Shown here: in pieces, positions 10,701-20,620 of the stretch | How positions within the stretch are numbered: the first letter of the stretch is position 1 | Layout of the letters: each line of letters opens with the position of its first letter | NCBI GenBank assembly: GCA_963575745.1 | Contig: CAUYUJ010022060.1 | Span: 450,696 to 514,695 of the forward strand | Direction of reading: 5' to 3' | Source of the DNA: Prorocentrum cordatum | Taxonomy: Eukaryota > Sar > Dinophyceae > Prorocentrales > Prorocentraceae | Length of the DNA stretch: 64,000 bases | The notes under the pieces: model-generated | Database searches by the model: none | What the model was told of the DNA's origin: nothing | Seen by the model: the letters and a program-made list of their open reading frames with translations, nothing else | Translations under genes and position numbers: made by a program

Positions 10701-11270
10701 CAGGCATCGCCGCCAGGGCTGCAACATTGGCAAAAGAGAAGTGTCGCGCGTAGACTCCATTCACCGAGACGGCGGTACCCTTCTTGCACGCGTTACTGAA
10801 TTATCGCAGGGCAAACGATTCCGACTGGGGCAAGGCAAGCTGAAGCTTAATATGCCCACAGTCAGGCCCAAGGCCCTTGCCCCACAGACCCACAGACTTC
10901 CAAACCTAGCTCCTTGAGCTTTCAGAATCGATTTGGTGTTCGCGCGAATCCATCCGTGTCTCAAAAGGGCAGTGCATAGTCGGGACCCAAGGAACAAGAG
11001 CCCGACAGACTGCGTGGACCCTCTTGCTCACAGAGTCCTCATCATCATCCGCCCCCTCCTTGCCTGGGGATGCGCCTCTCCAGCGGGGAGTGGGGTCAGG
11101 GGAAGTCTCGGCGATTCCCCCCCCCCCGACGGGAAGGAAGACGAGGAAGAGGAAACGAAAGGAAGGAGGGAGGAGGAGGAGGAGGAAGACGACGAGGACG
11201 AGAAGGAGTCCTTGCCCCCTCTAAACACCCTCTCCGTCCCATCCCCTTTCGCGCTGTCTCCTCGCCTGCC
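10701..11270. other. Unassigned stretch
   Basis: A minus-strand frame at about 10761-10997 reads GWIRANTKSILKAQGARFGS, which could be the 5' continuation of the RT relic, but no motif settles it. 11120-11215 is purine-rich (GGA/GAC) and compositional. Confidence 0.3.
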
Positions 11271-11274
11271 CCAC

Positions 11275-11482
11275 CCTGGGAGGGCGCGAGCTCCTCCAAC
11301 AGCAGGAACTCGTTGTCCTCGTCGTCGTCGTCGTCCGGGGTGTCGTTCTGGATGCCCGCGGCGAATCTGAAGATCTGCTTACAGTGCCCGCGCACGACGC
11401 CCAGCATGCGCTCGAGGGGCGTGAGCGCCACAACAGCGATGCTGTTGCTCATCAGCAAGCCGAACCCCAGCATGACCTGGGC
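11275..11482 (-). CDS. Exon with membrane-proximal LxPLERML motif
   Basis: A well-formed exon of about 70 residues begins after a good 3' splice site, a pyrimidine-rich stretch ending GGGCCCAG. It reads VMLGFGLLMSNSIAVVALTP, LERMLGVVRGHCKQIFRFAA, then GIQNDT, an acidic run and FLLLEELAPSQ. A likely donor lies near 11275. A hydrophobic stretch followed by L-x-PLERML-x-x-VR and an acidic tail resembles the linker after the membrane region in alveolate cyclase-like signalling proteins. That is from memory and weak. No cyclase catalytic residues lie in the window and partner exons were not identified. Confidence 0.5.
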
Positions 11483-11639
11483 CCGACAAGCAAAGACCGA
11501 CGGCCTCTCCTCTGGCAAACATCCGGCCCCTCCTCCGTCTCATCCGCTTCCTCCCCCTCTTCATGGTCATTGTTATCCCCCCCGTCCCCATAACCCTCCG
11601 ACTGCGCTAGCCCCCCCCCCTGGTCCTCGAAACTCCTCC

Positions 11640-12035
11640 TCATAATCCTTATTGTCCTCCTCCTCCACCTCCTCCTCCTCCTCCTCCCTTCCGCCTCCTC
11701 CTCTTCTCTTCCTCCTCCTCCTCCTCCTCCTCCTCCACCGTCTCCTCATCATCATCTTCATCGTCACCATCAGCATCAACATCTTCAGCAACATCAGCAT
11801 CACAAGCTTCTCTAGCATCATCATAATCATGACCATCAGTACCAACATCATCATTATCACCACCAGCATCATCATCAATCTTATCATCGCCAATCATCAA
11901 CATCGTCATCATCATGAGCATCATCACCATCACCATCATCATCATAATCATCATCCTTATCATCAGCATGATCATCATCCTCATCATCATCACCACCATC
12001 ATCATCATCATCATCCTCATCATTATCACCACCAG

Positions 12036-12107
<72 letters not shown>

Positions 12108-12137
12108 TATCACCATCACCATCACCATCACCATCAC

Positions 12138-12226
<89 letters not shown>

Positions 12227-12240
12227 ACATCACCATCTTA
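11640..12240. repeat. TCC then CAT microsatellite, about 600 bp
   Basis: Begins as degenerate TCC triplets (11640-11760), then becomes CAT/ATC triplets with interruptions. A nearly pure run occupies about 12030-12235. Frames read poly-His, poly-Ile/Ser or poly-Met and are artefacts of the repeat. Confidence 0.95.
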
Positions 12241-13015
12241 GGAGAGAGCGCGCCCATAGCGCCGGAGCAAAGGGGGAGGGGGGTCGCCCCTTGGTTACCC
12301 CCCCTCCCTTCCACCTCCCCTGCTGGAAGCTCCCCCCCCCTCCCCCCCTTTTTCGCCTCCCCCCTGAAGCTACCCCCCCCATCCCCCCCTTTCGCCACTC
12401 CGAAGCTACCTCTCCCCTACCCCCTTTCAAAAGGAGGGGGGGGGGGCTTGGCTACCCCCTCCCTTCCCTTGACCCCCCTCTGTCAGAAGCTACCCCCCTC
12501 CCCTTTGGTTCCAGGGTGGGGAGGAGGCTTAGCAGCCCCCCCCCTCCCGCCCTCTCGGCACCCGGGAAGCTACCCCCCCTCCCTCCCTTACGAAAGGGGA
12601 GGGGAGCTTATTCACCCCCCCTGACGAACCAACAACACACACCCATACCCATAGGGGGGTCCGGAGAGGGCTATGGGTACGTGTTGTCGGATGGGGGTCC
12701 CCGCTCGAACGGGAGCGTTCCCCAGGGTCCGACAATGACAACCCGCACCCATACCCATAGCGAGTCCTCCTCCCAACGACCGCCCTTATGGGTATGGGTG
12801 TGTGTTGTTCGTTCGTCCCCCCCCTCCTTTGACCCGCCTCTGCCGGAAGCCCCCCCCCCCGCCTTCCCTTTATTTTTCTCCCCCCTGCCGGAAGCTCCCC
12901 TCCCCTCCCCTCCTTTCCAAAAGGGGAGGGGCGGCTGAGCTACCACCCCCCTCCCTTGAACTCCCCCTGCCAGAGGATCCTCCCCCGTCGCCGTCTTCGT
13001 TGCCGCCGCCGTCGC
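12241..13015. repeat. C-rich satellite with GGAAGCTACCCCCC units
   Basis: Irregular units of CCCCCTCCC(TT) alternate with GAAGCTACC or GGAAGCTCC, spaced about 40-60 bp. A foldback element is embedded at 12622-12818. The same family appears in the opposite orientation at 15600-15950 (GGGGTAGCTTCGGAAGC), on the far side of the GAAAACGA satellite. Confidence 0.8.
12622..12818. mobile_element. Foldback (MITE-like) element with nested inverted repeats
   Basis: The core inverted repeat is 23 bp and perfect: AACAACACACACCCATACCC and three more bases (12631-12653) against its reverse complement at 12787-12809. It extends outward to about 32 bp with one or two mismatches (12622-12653 against 12787-12818). 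Inside, CTATGGGTACGTGTTGTC at about 12670-12690 faces a related reverse complement at about 12735-12765, giving a second stem. No open frame. It sits in C-rich satellite, so a target-site duplication cannot be judged. Non-autonomous transposon or introner-like origin is inference. Confidence 0.6.
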
Positions 13016-13190
13016 TCGACGTCTTCGTACGACGCCGTCGTCGTCCTCGTCGTCGTCGCCGCCGTCGCCGTCATTGTCGCCGTCTTCGTGTGACCTCGTC
13101 GTGGTCGTTACGACGAGGACGAGGTCATGCAAAGACGGCGACGGACGACGGATGACGCACGACCGACGACCGACGACGACGACGACGACG
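13016..13190. repeat. GTC/GAC triplet tract with inverted halves
   Basis: Degenerate CGTCGTCGT triplets from about 13030-13100 face ACGACGACG triplets to about 13190, so the two halves could pair. Confidence 0.7.
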
Positions 13191-15530
13191 ACCCAGGGCC
13201 AGAGGAAACGAGACCACGACCCAGGGGCAGAGAAAACGCAAAATCGAACCAGGGTCAGAGGAAACGAGACCACGACCCAGGGGCCGACAAAAGGCGACAA
13301 CGAGAAAACAAGCCAGTGCCCGAGAAAACGAAACCACGACCCAGGGGCCGAGAAAACGAGACAACGAGAAAACGAACCAGGGCCCGAGAAAGCGAAAATA
13401 CGACCCAAAGGCCGAGAAAACAAGAAACGGAACCAGGGCCCAAGAAAACAAGACAAAAACCCAGCGGCCGAGAAAACGAGATAACGACCCAGGGGCGGCG
13501 AATACGAGAAAACGAGAAAACGAACCAAGGTCCGACCAAACGAGACCACGACCCAGGCCGAGAAAACGCGAGCATCGATCCGAGAAAACACGACCAAGAC
13601 CCAAGGGCCGAGAAAACGAGAAAACAGGAAAACAAACAAGCGTCCGAGAAAACGAGACTACGAACCAGGGACCGAGAAAACAAGAAAACGAGAACACGAA
13701 CCAGGGTCAGAGAAAACGAGACCACGACCCAGGGGAGAGAATACGAGAAAACGAACCAGGGTCAGAGAAAACAAAACCACGACCCAGGGGCAGAGAAAAC
13801 GAGACAACGAGAAAACGAAACGGGGTCCGAGAAAACGAGACCACGACCAAGGGGCAGAGAAACCACGAAAACAAAAAAACAAACCAGGGTCAGAGAAAAC
13901 TGGACCACGACCCAGGAGCAGAGAAAACAAGAAAAAGAGAAAACGAACCAGGGTCACAAAAAACAAGACCACGACCCAGGTGACGAGACGACAAGACAAC
14001 AAGAAAACCAGTCAGGGTCAGAGAAACCCAGACCACGACACAGTGGCCGAGGAAACGAGAATACAAAACAACGAACCAGCGCCCGAGGAAACGAGACAAA
14101 CATCCAGGGCCCGAGAGCACGAGAAAACGAGAAAACTAACCAAAGTCCGAGCAGACGAGACCACGACCCAGGGGCCGAGAAAACCAGAAAACGCGAAACG
14201 AACCAGGGTCCGAGAAAACGAGACTACGACCCAGGGGCCGAGAAAACGAGAAAACAAACCAGCGTCTGAAAAAACGATGTCACGACCCAGGAGCCGAGAA
14301 AACGAGAAAACGAGAAAACAAAACCACAACCCAGGGGCCGAGCAGCGGAGAGCACGAGAAACATAGCCAGTGTCCGAGAAAACGGGACCACGATCCAGGG
14401 GCCGAGAAAACGAGACCACGACCCAGGGTCAGAGAAAACGAGACCACGAACCAGGGCCCAAGAAAACTTTGTTTTCTTTTGGTCTGCGGGGCGAGAGCGA
14501 ACCTCTTCCGGTAAAGGCTAGGCGGGCTACGCACAGGCACAGGCGGGCACAGGCGGGCGGGGCCTCAGGCGGCCGGAGCGCGGGCCAGGGCCCGAGAAAA
14601 CACGACCAAGACCCAAGGGCCGAGAAAACGAGACAACGAGAACACTAAGCAGGGTCCGAGAAAACGAGACCACGACCCGGGGGCCGAGAACACGAGAAGA
14701 CGAGAAAACAAACCAACGTCCGAGCAGACGAGACCACGACCCAAGGGCACAGAAAAAGCGAAAACGAACCAGGGTCCGAGAAAACACGACCACGACCCAC
14801 GGGCCGAGAAAACGAGAAAACAATAAAGGAATCAGAGCCCGAGAAAACGAGACTACGAACCAGGGGCCGAGAAAACAAGAAAACGAGAAAACGAACCAGG
14901 GTCCGAGAAAACGAGACCACGACCCAGGGGCCTTGAAAACAAAAAACGAGAAAACGAATCAGGCCCCGAGAACAAGGGAACACGACCCAGGGGCCGAGGA
15001 AACGAGAAAACGCGAAAACGACCCACGACGCAGGGGCAGAGAAAACAAGAAAACGAACCAGGGTCTGACGAAACCACGACCCAAGGGCCGAGATCACGAG
15101 AAAACACTCTGTTCGAGAAAACGAGAACACGACCCAGGAGCCGAGAAAACAAGGAAACGAGAAAACGAAACAAGGTCAGAGAAAACGAGACCACCACCCG
15201 GGGGCCGACACAACAAGAAACCGAGAATACTAACCAGCGCCTGAGAAAACTAAACCACGACCCAGGGGCCGAAAAGACGAGAAAACGAGACAACTAAGCA
15301 GGGTCCGAGAAAACGAGACCACGACCTAGGGGCCGAGAAAACGAGAACACGAACCAAGGTCAGAGAAAACGAGACCGCGACCCAGGGGCCGCAAACACAC
15401 GAAAACAAGAAAAGGAGCCAGGGGCCTAGAAAACGAGAAAACGATAAAAGGAATCAGGGCCTGAGAAAACGAGACTACGAACCAGGGGCCGAGAAAGCAA
15501 GAAAACAAGAGAAAACGAACCAGAGGTCGA
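13190..15530. repeat. 2.3-kb minisatellite, GAAAACGA/CCACGACCCAGGGG units
   Basis: Built from half-units of about 28 bp: GACCACGACCCAGGGGCCGA and GAAAACGAACCAGGGTCCGA types, joined by variable numbers of GAGAAAAC. Full units are about 55-65 bp, roughly 40 copies. A non-repeat insert interrupts at about 14465-14580. Because the unit lacks stops, long frames stay open on both strands: RPRGRENEKTNQG-type repeats on plus and SRPLGRGLVFSDPG-type repeats on minus, up to 380 codons. I do not call a protein; there is no unique sequence at either end of these frames. Confidence 0.85.
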
Positions 15531-15599
15531 CATTATTCTCCAATGCGTTCTCTAGCGCTGCGGCGCGCACCTGTCTGCAGGGATTCAGCCATTTTGCCA

Positions 15600-15950
15600 T
15601 GACCCAGGAAGAGAGGGTGGGGGGGTAGCTTCGGAAGCCCTCCCCACCCCTTGCAAAGGAGGGTGGAGGGGGGTAGCTTGAAGCAGCCCTCCCCTGTGTC
15701 CAGACCAAACAACGAAGGAGGGGGCGGTAGCTTCCGAAGCCCCACCCCCTTTGAAAGGGAAGCCCGGGCTCACCTTCTGCTCCGGGGATTGCTTCGAACC
15801 ATTTAGCCAGGGCCCCCCTAGCTTAGAAACCCTTACAGAAGGAAGGGGGGGTGGGGTAGCTTCGGAAGCTCCCCCCCCTTTGGAAGGGAGGGGGGGGTAG
15901 CTTGAAGCTTGGCCCCCCCTTTCCTTCTTCCCGGCGCTGCGGGCGCGCTC
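15600..15950. repeat. C-rich satellite, inverted copy
   Basis: GGGGTAGCTTCGGAAGC-type units: the family at 12241-13015 in reverse orientation. Two related phrases, at about 15580 and 15790, include TTCAGCCATTTTGCCATG and TTCGAACCATTTAGCCAG. Confidence 0.75.
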
Positions 15951-15975
15951 TTTCATCATCATGATCATCATCATG

Positions 15976-16018
<43 letters not shown>

Positions 16019-16215
16019 GCATCATCAGAAGCATCATCATCATCATCGCCACCATCAACATACAATCGTGATCGTGATCGTCATCGTCATCTTCATCATG
16101 ATCTTCATAATCGTCGTCCTCGTCCTCCTCATGATTATCAGCATCCTCATCCTCATCATTCTCCTCATCCTCATCCTCATCCTCATCATCCTCATCATTA
16201 TCATCATTATCATCC
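15951..16215. repeat. CAT/TCATCC microsatellite
   Basis: ATCATC-type triplets, then degenerate CTCATCCTCATC to about 16215. Confidence 0.9.
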
Positions 16216-17465
16216 GATTGTGTCCCCTCAAGCCGATTCTTCCTCATCCCTACCTCCTCCACTCCACTCTCCCGCAGCCTCACTCCATATACTCCTCCTC
16301 CTCCGCCTCCTCCTCCGTATGTCCATCGTCCGTATTCCCTCTCGGCCCCATCCTCTTCCTCAGATTCCTGTTCCTCCGGCTCGCTCGCCCCATCCTCATC
16401 ATCCCCCCGGTCCTTCTCCTCCCCCCTTTCAATCTCCCACTCGTCGTTATTATCTTCTTCTTCCTTATCATCTTTTTACGTCAGACTAACTTAGATCTAT
16501 TGGAACTTGGTGAGCGCAGCTGGACAACAGAAGGCAAATGGTCCGGAGGAAAATAAAAAAGGGCCCGCAAGGGCATGAAGTACGAGCTCGCCTTGTCGTG
16601 GAGGAAGTGATGGTGATGATTTTAGTATGCACCTGGCACCACTCAAATTTACCTGATGAAAGAAGAACGATGCAATAGCAAAATATAGACCGAACGCAAT
16701 GCTCGCGGCAGCAGTTGCAAGCGAATGTGTTTGCTGTCGCTAATTAGACCACAGCGGGAGCCTTCTCCCACTCGTCCTCCCACTCCTTGAAGCTCGAAGC
16801 AGGCGGCCGCTATCCTAAAGTCAGGCGCAACCGTCGCCCCCCGCCCGACTGTCTTGTGCGCGGAGGGGAGACATTGTGGGAAAATGGTCCGATCGTGGTG
16901 GGGCCGGCGAACGGGACAAAGAGAGCAAAGGAAGCACGACACGAAAGAGACCGTCCTCCCCTTCCTCCTCCTCCTCCTCCTCCTCATCCTCCTCCTCCTC
17001 CTCCCAATCCCCCCTTCGACTCTGCCTGCTCCTGCTCCCTCGGATCCCTCGTCGCATTCCCCGCTTCAGGTCCCCTGCCTGCCCCCGCCCCGCTCAGTGC
17101 ACCTCCCTCCTGCTTCACGACAGGGGGCAACTTGAGACGAAGCCAGAGCGAAGATAACATCGGGTGAAGATAAATCAAAAATCTCCGAGATCCGGTGGCT
17201 CTGGAGTACGTCTTGGGCGCCGCAGACATCTCAGAGCGTTCCCGCATCGCTCCGGGAGCGATCCGGAAAGCTCTGGAAGGGACTTGTCCTCGTCTTGGTC
17301 CCGTCCGATAACTGCGGCAGCCTGTGGGCGACCAGTGGGCCGGGCAAACCGCGGCCTGGGAACGACATGCTTCCCAGACCAAGTAAGTGCGAACGCCACG
17401 TGCAGTACAGTCAAAACTGAAGCAAGGATGTGTGAAAAGGACGCAAAGGCCTAGGGCGCCAATGC
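16216..17465. other. Unassigned stretch with TCC runs
   Basis: TCC-rich at about 16290-16320 and 16960-17005. Minus-strand frames at 17170-17410 contain some varied text, such as AAAVIGRDQDEDKSLPELSG, but competing frames are equally open. I cannot support a gene. Confidence 0.3.
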
Positions 17466-18350
17466 TCAAGCTTTTCGACCGGGGCTGGCCATCGAAAGTG
17501 GTTGAGGATTGAGGATTGACTGAACATGACCGAAGGGGCAAGGATGCAAGGGTAACCTTGGGATGTCGATCATCCTTACTATCGGCTTCGGCTGCACTGA
17601 ACCAATCATTTGCTGAGTTGCCCCGTCCAAGCGCCGCCGAGCAAGAGCCAATGAGCAAAGACCAGCAAGGCCTGAAGCCTATATAAAGCGGGTTTTTGTA
17701 GACTTGCACACGAGGGGAGGGAAAGAAGAGAAGGATGGAGGAGTGGGCAGCGTGGTTGCCAAAATTGTCGCCCAACGAGCCACTGGTCTAATATACAGGA
17801 ACAACCCTGCTCCTTCACCTGGTTCGCTTACCCTGCAACTGATCGTGCTGATCATTATTCTTCTACTCCTCTGCCGCTGTCTCCTCATCATCGCCCTCAT
17901 GCCGTGCATCCATTACAACCCTGGGGAGTCCTTGCTAGTAGATACACAGCAGCGCAAAGCAGGTGTACAATTAAAAAAGGGTGTACGGTCCATACCCCCA
18001 TGCCAGCCTGGGAATCGTTGCGCCTGCTTGAAAAACTTGCACCAGCATGCAAGACATATGATGAATACTACTATACTGGCTTGTGCTGCGCGTGGACTTC
18101 AACACGATGGTCTCGAGATCTGGCGATCAGAAGCCCTTCGTGGAAAGGACATACGGACCAGATGCCTCACACACCCTACAGTCAACCTGTAAAACAAGGA
18201 CGCACAATAAGGATGCCAGGGCCTCGGAAGGCCACATCGAAGCTCTTCGAGCGGGGCGTGGCCCACGAAAGTGGCCGAGGATGGACCGAGGAGGCAAGTT
18301 GCAAGGGTACCCTTGGGAAGGTTGCCCATCCTTACTGTGTGGGGGCTGAC
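17466..18350. repeat. Pair of dispersed repeats about 770 bp apart
   Basis: A segment of about 115 bp at 17468-17585 recurs at 18238-18348 in the same orientation. It includes CTTTTCGACCGGGGCTGGCC versus CTCTTCGAGCGGGGCGTGGC, AAAGTGG..GAGGAT, GCAAGGGTAACCTTGGGA versus GCAAGGGTACCCTTGGGA, and CATCCTTACT. The intervening sequence holds no gene I can support. Confidence 0.65.
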
Positions 18351-18435
18351 CGTACGCAGATGCTGAGCATATACCTTCCGAGAGCAGCCCCGCTCGCACG
18401 CAGGAGGTTACAACCGGGTCAGCCTACTGGAAGTG

Positions 18436-18600
18436 GACGGGGAGGAGGAGGAGGGGAGGAGGAGGAGGAGGAGGAGGAGAGGAGGAGGAGGAGGAGGAGG
18501 AGGAGGAGGAGGAGAGAGGAGGAGGAGGAGAGGAGGAGGAGGAGGAGAGGAGGAGGAGGAGGAGGAGGAGGAGGAGGAGGAGGAGGAGGAGGAGAAGGGA
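18436..18600. repeat. (GGA)n microsatellite with GA interruptions
   Basis: About 165 bp of GGA/GAG triplets. Confidence 0.95.
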
Positions 18601-18899
18601 GGATGGACGGAAGAAAGACGCTGGCCCAAAAAGACGAGGGGGCGCTACTCCATGGTCAGCGCAGCGACGCGCAAGGGGCTAGAGGAGGCCGCGGGGGGGC
18701 ATCGGATGATCTCCCCAATCGCCCGGGAGAAACCTCAGCCCCTCTTCTCCTTAAGCCTCGCCTGGGGGCCGACTCCGCTCCCCCTTCACCGATTGACGAT
18801 GATGGGGAGGAGCGAGCGCCCCTAAGAGATCTATCCCTCCAGCACAGGACGGCCACCACTGCGGGCGCGGGAGCGCCGAGCCACTCAGGCTCTCGCGGA

Positions 18900-19545
18900 G
18901 GTCCAGGGTGACGAAGGCGGGATCGACGAGGTCGCCGTCGGTGTTCGGGTCGATGTCAGATGAGGTGGCGACGCGCACGGGCTCCGAGGGGGAGCTGACC
19001 ACGCCCGCCGTCAGCGGCTCCAGGAGGAAGTCGGCGCCCCACGGGCATCAGTCAGGGAAGACGGCGGCGAGCGAGCCGAAGTCGTAGCCGCCCTGCTCCT
19101 CCGTCATCTCCAGCATAGCCGCCAGTTCCAGGTGGCCGGGGTCCACATCATCACCATAATGATCAAGTGCACTGTCTGAACCATGAAGGCGCGGAGCGGG
19201 AACTCCAGCTCCTCGAGCGAGCGCATCAAGGGCGCCTTGCAGTGCTGCGTGAGTGGCGGGGCGAAGAATATCACCATGAGGGCCGCTGGCGTTTGGCGGT
19301 GTCGCGCCACCAGCGACAAGCGAAGGCTTCAGCCATTCGAGGGCATCAGCATCACCACCAGGTGGCGCTGGGTCAGACGCGCTGCCAGCAGGCCAGGGGG
19401 CGCGCGGAGCGGGCGCCAGCGGCGGAGGCACATAGCCAGGGCGGCCCCGTGGGGAGGGCGTGCTCCAGGGTCGACGATGAGGTCGGACTCGCGGTCGGAA
19501 ATGTACTCGTCGTCGCCGGGGGGGGTGGCGGCAGTCCGCCAAGGC
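18900..19545 (-). CDS. C-terminal exon(s) of unknown protein
   Basis: The clearest frame runs from about 19420 to the stop at 19048-19050. It reads DADALEWLKPSLVAGGATPP, SGPHGDILRPATHAALQGAL, DALARGAGVPAPRLHGSDSA, then LDHYGDDVDPGHLELAAML and EMTEEQGGYDFGSLAAVF. Upstream text in another frame (DDEYISDRESDLIVDPGA) joins it only across a C8 run at about 19518, so a homopolymer length change or a small intron separates them. A further minus-strand segment at about 18890-19000 reads SDIDPNTDGDLVDPAFVTLD. No domain is recognised. Continuous in orientation with 19950-20620. Confidence 0.5.
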
Positions 19546-19744
19546 CGCTCACCTCGTGGTCGATGGCGTCCATGGCGGCCAGGTCGACATCGGTCGGCGA
19601 CGGGCAGTCCACCGTCCACCGCTGGGCCGAGATAGCTGTCGTTGGCGGCGCGCTCGAACTAAAGGGGAGGAGGACGGCATCGAGCGCGCCTCCGCGGGCA
19701 GCGGGTCGACACCCAGATTTCCCTGCGAGGGCCCATGGGGGTGA

Positions 19745-19900
19745 CTACCTACCAGACCACCCCAACCCAACCCGAAGACCCGAATGTCGGGTTGGGGGGG
19801 TAAGGGTTCCCTGCGTGTTTTTTCGATGTTCCCCGACCCCCCACTGGAAATGGACGGTAAAATTGAGCCTTCGGGTTGGGTTGGGGTGGTTTGGTGGGTG
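19745..19900. mobile_element. 156-bp element with terminal inverted repeats, introner/MITE-like
   Basis: A 22-bp perfect inverted repeat, ACCACCCCAACCCAACCC and four more bases (19756-19777) against 19869-19890, extends outward with few mismatches to about 32 bp on each side. The ends are flanked by GTGA at 19741-19744 and 19901-19904, a candidate 4-bp target-site duplication. It sits between minus-strand coding segments (19950-20620 and 18900-19545) and carries no frame of its own. This is what an introner-type insertion would look like, but splicing across it is not shown. Confidence 0.6.
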
Positions 19901-19949
19901 GTGAAGGGGGACCAGCAGCGGGTTAGGCGCAGGCAATAAACGAGAGATG

Positions 19950-20620
19950 GAACGCTGCGGCCGCGCGCCCACGTCAGCCGCCCACCTGAGAAACGCCGCC
20001 CACACGTCGGACGCCGTGTGCCAGGGGTCAGGTCTCCGTTCCAGCATCGGCATGTGACGGCGGACCAAGTGGCGGGCAGAACGCATGAAACTGGGAAACG
20101 GGTTGCCAATTAGGTGTTCGCGAAGTAGACGATGTAGCTGCTCCCGAGGGATGGCCGACCAGTGCCACCCAGCTACAACATCTCTCCCGCCGCTTGTCTC
20201 ATGGCGGGGGGCAAATTGACCTGGCGATTCGCGAAAGCCGATGCAAAGCCTTCGTAGCGCAAGATGCCGAGGACGTAGTCCACGCGCCAATCGAACCGCG
20301 AGAAGAAGCTGTCCGCGGGCGCGTCGTAAAAGATCGCCGCGGGCCATTGCGAAGCCCGGCGGGGTACGCGACGGGCAAGTTCTCGGCAACGACGGTGGGC
20401 ATCTTGAGCAGGGAACGCCGGGCCGCCGCGAGGGAATGAGATGTCGCTCCACGCCGCAGCAAGAAGTGGATCGACGGAACCCGCGACAGCGTCAAGCTGG
20501 ACTGGCACGGGATTCTGCGTTCTAGCAAAACGTGAGGCGACGAAGCCCGAGGCAGCGCCCGCGCGGACTGGCTGGGGACTTTGCGTTCTGACCCCGCTCG
20601 ACGAGACCATCTCCGCCATG
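19950..20620 (-). CDS. Coding segments of unknown protein, upstream of 18900-19545
   Basis: Two stretches with protein-like composition. One, at about 20620-20175, reads GVRTQSPQPVRAGAASGFV, QWPAAIFYDAPADSFFSRFD, WRVDYVLGILRYEGFASAFA and NRQVNLPPAMRQAAGEM before a stop. The other, at about 20185-19950, reads RDVVAGWHWSAIPREQLHRL, LREHLIGNPFPSFMRSARHL then DVWAAFLRWAADVGARP. They overlap in different frames near 20180, so a splice or frameshift lies there. No catalytic motif or family recognised. The gene would continue into the TIR element and then 18900-19545. Confidence 0.5.

Noticed and set aside
11649-12938. Poly-His and poly-Met open frames of 249-428 codons
   Set aside because: Pure product of the CAT/TCC microsatellite and C-rich satellite.
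13074-15300. Long plus and minus open frames (up to 380 codons) as repetitive proteins
   Set aside because: They are translations of the GAAAACGA minisatellite, equally open on both strands, with no unique ends.
15580-15605. AGCCATTTTG as a spliced-leader fragment
   Set aside because: Only ten bases match, and a related non-leader phrase near 15790 shows it belongs to the local satellite.
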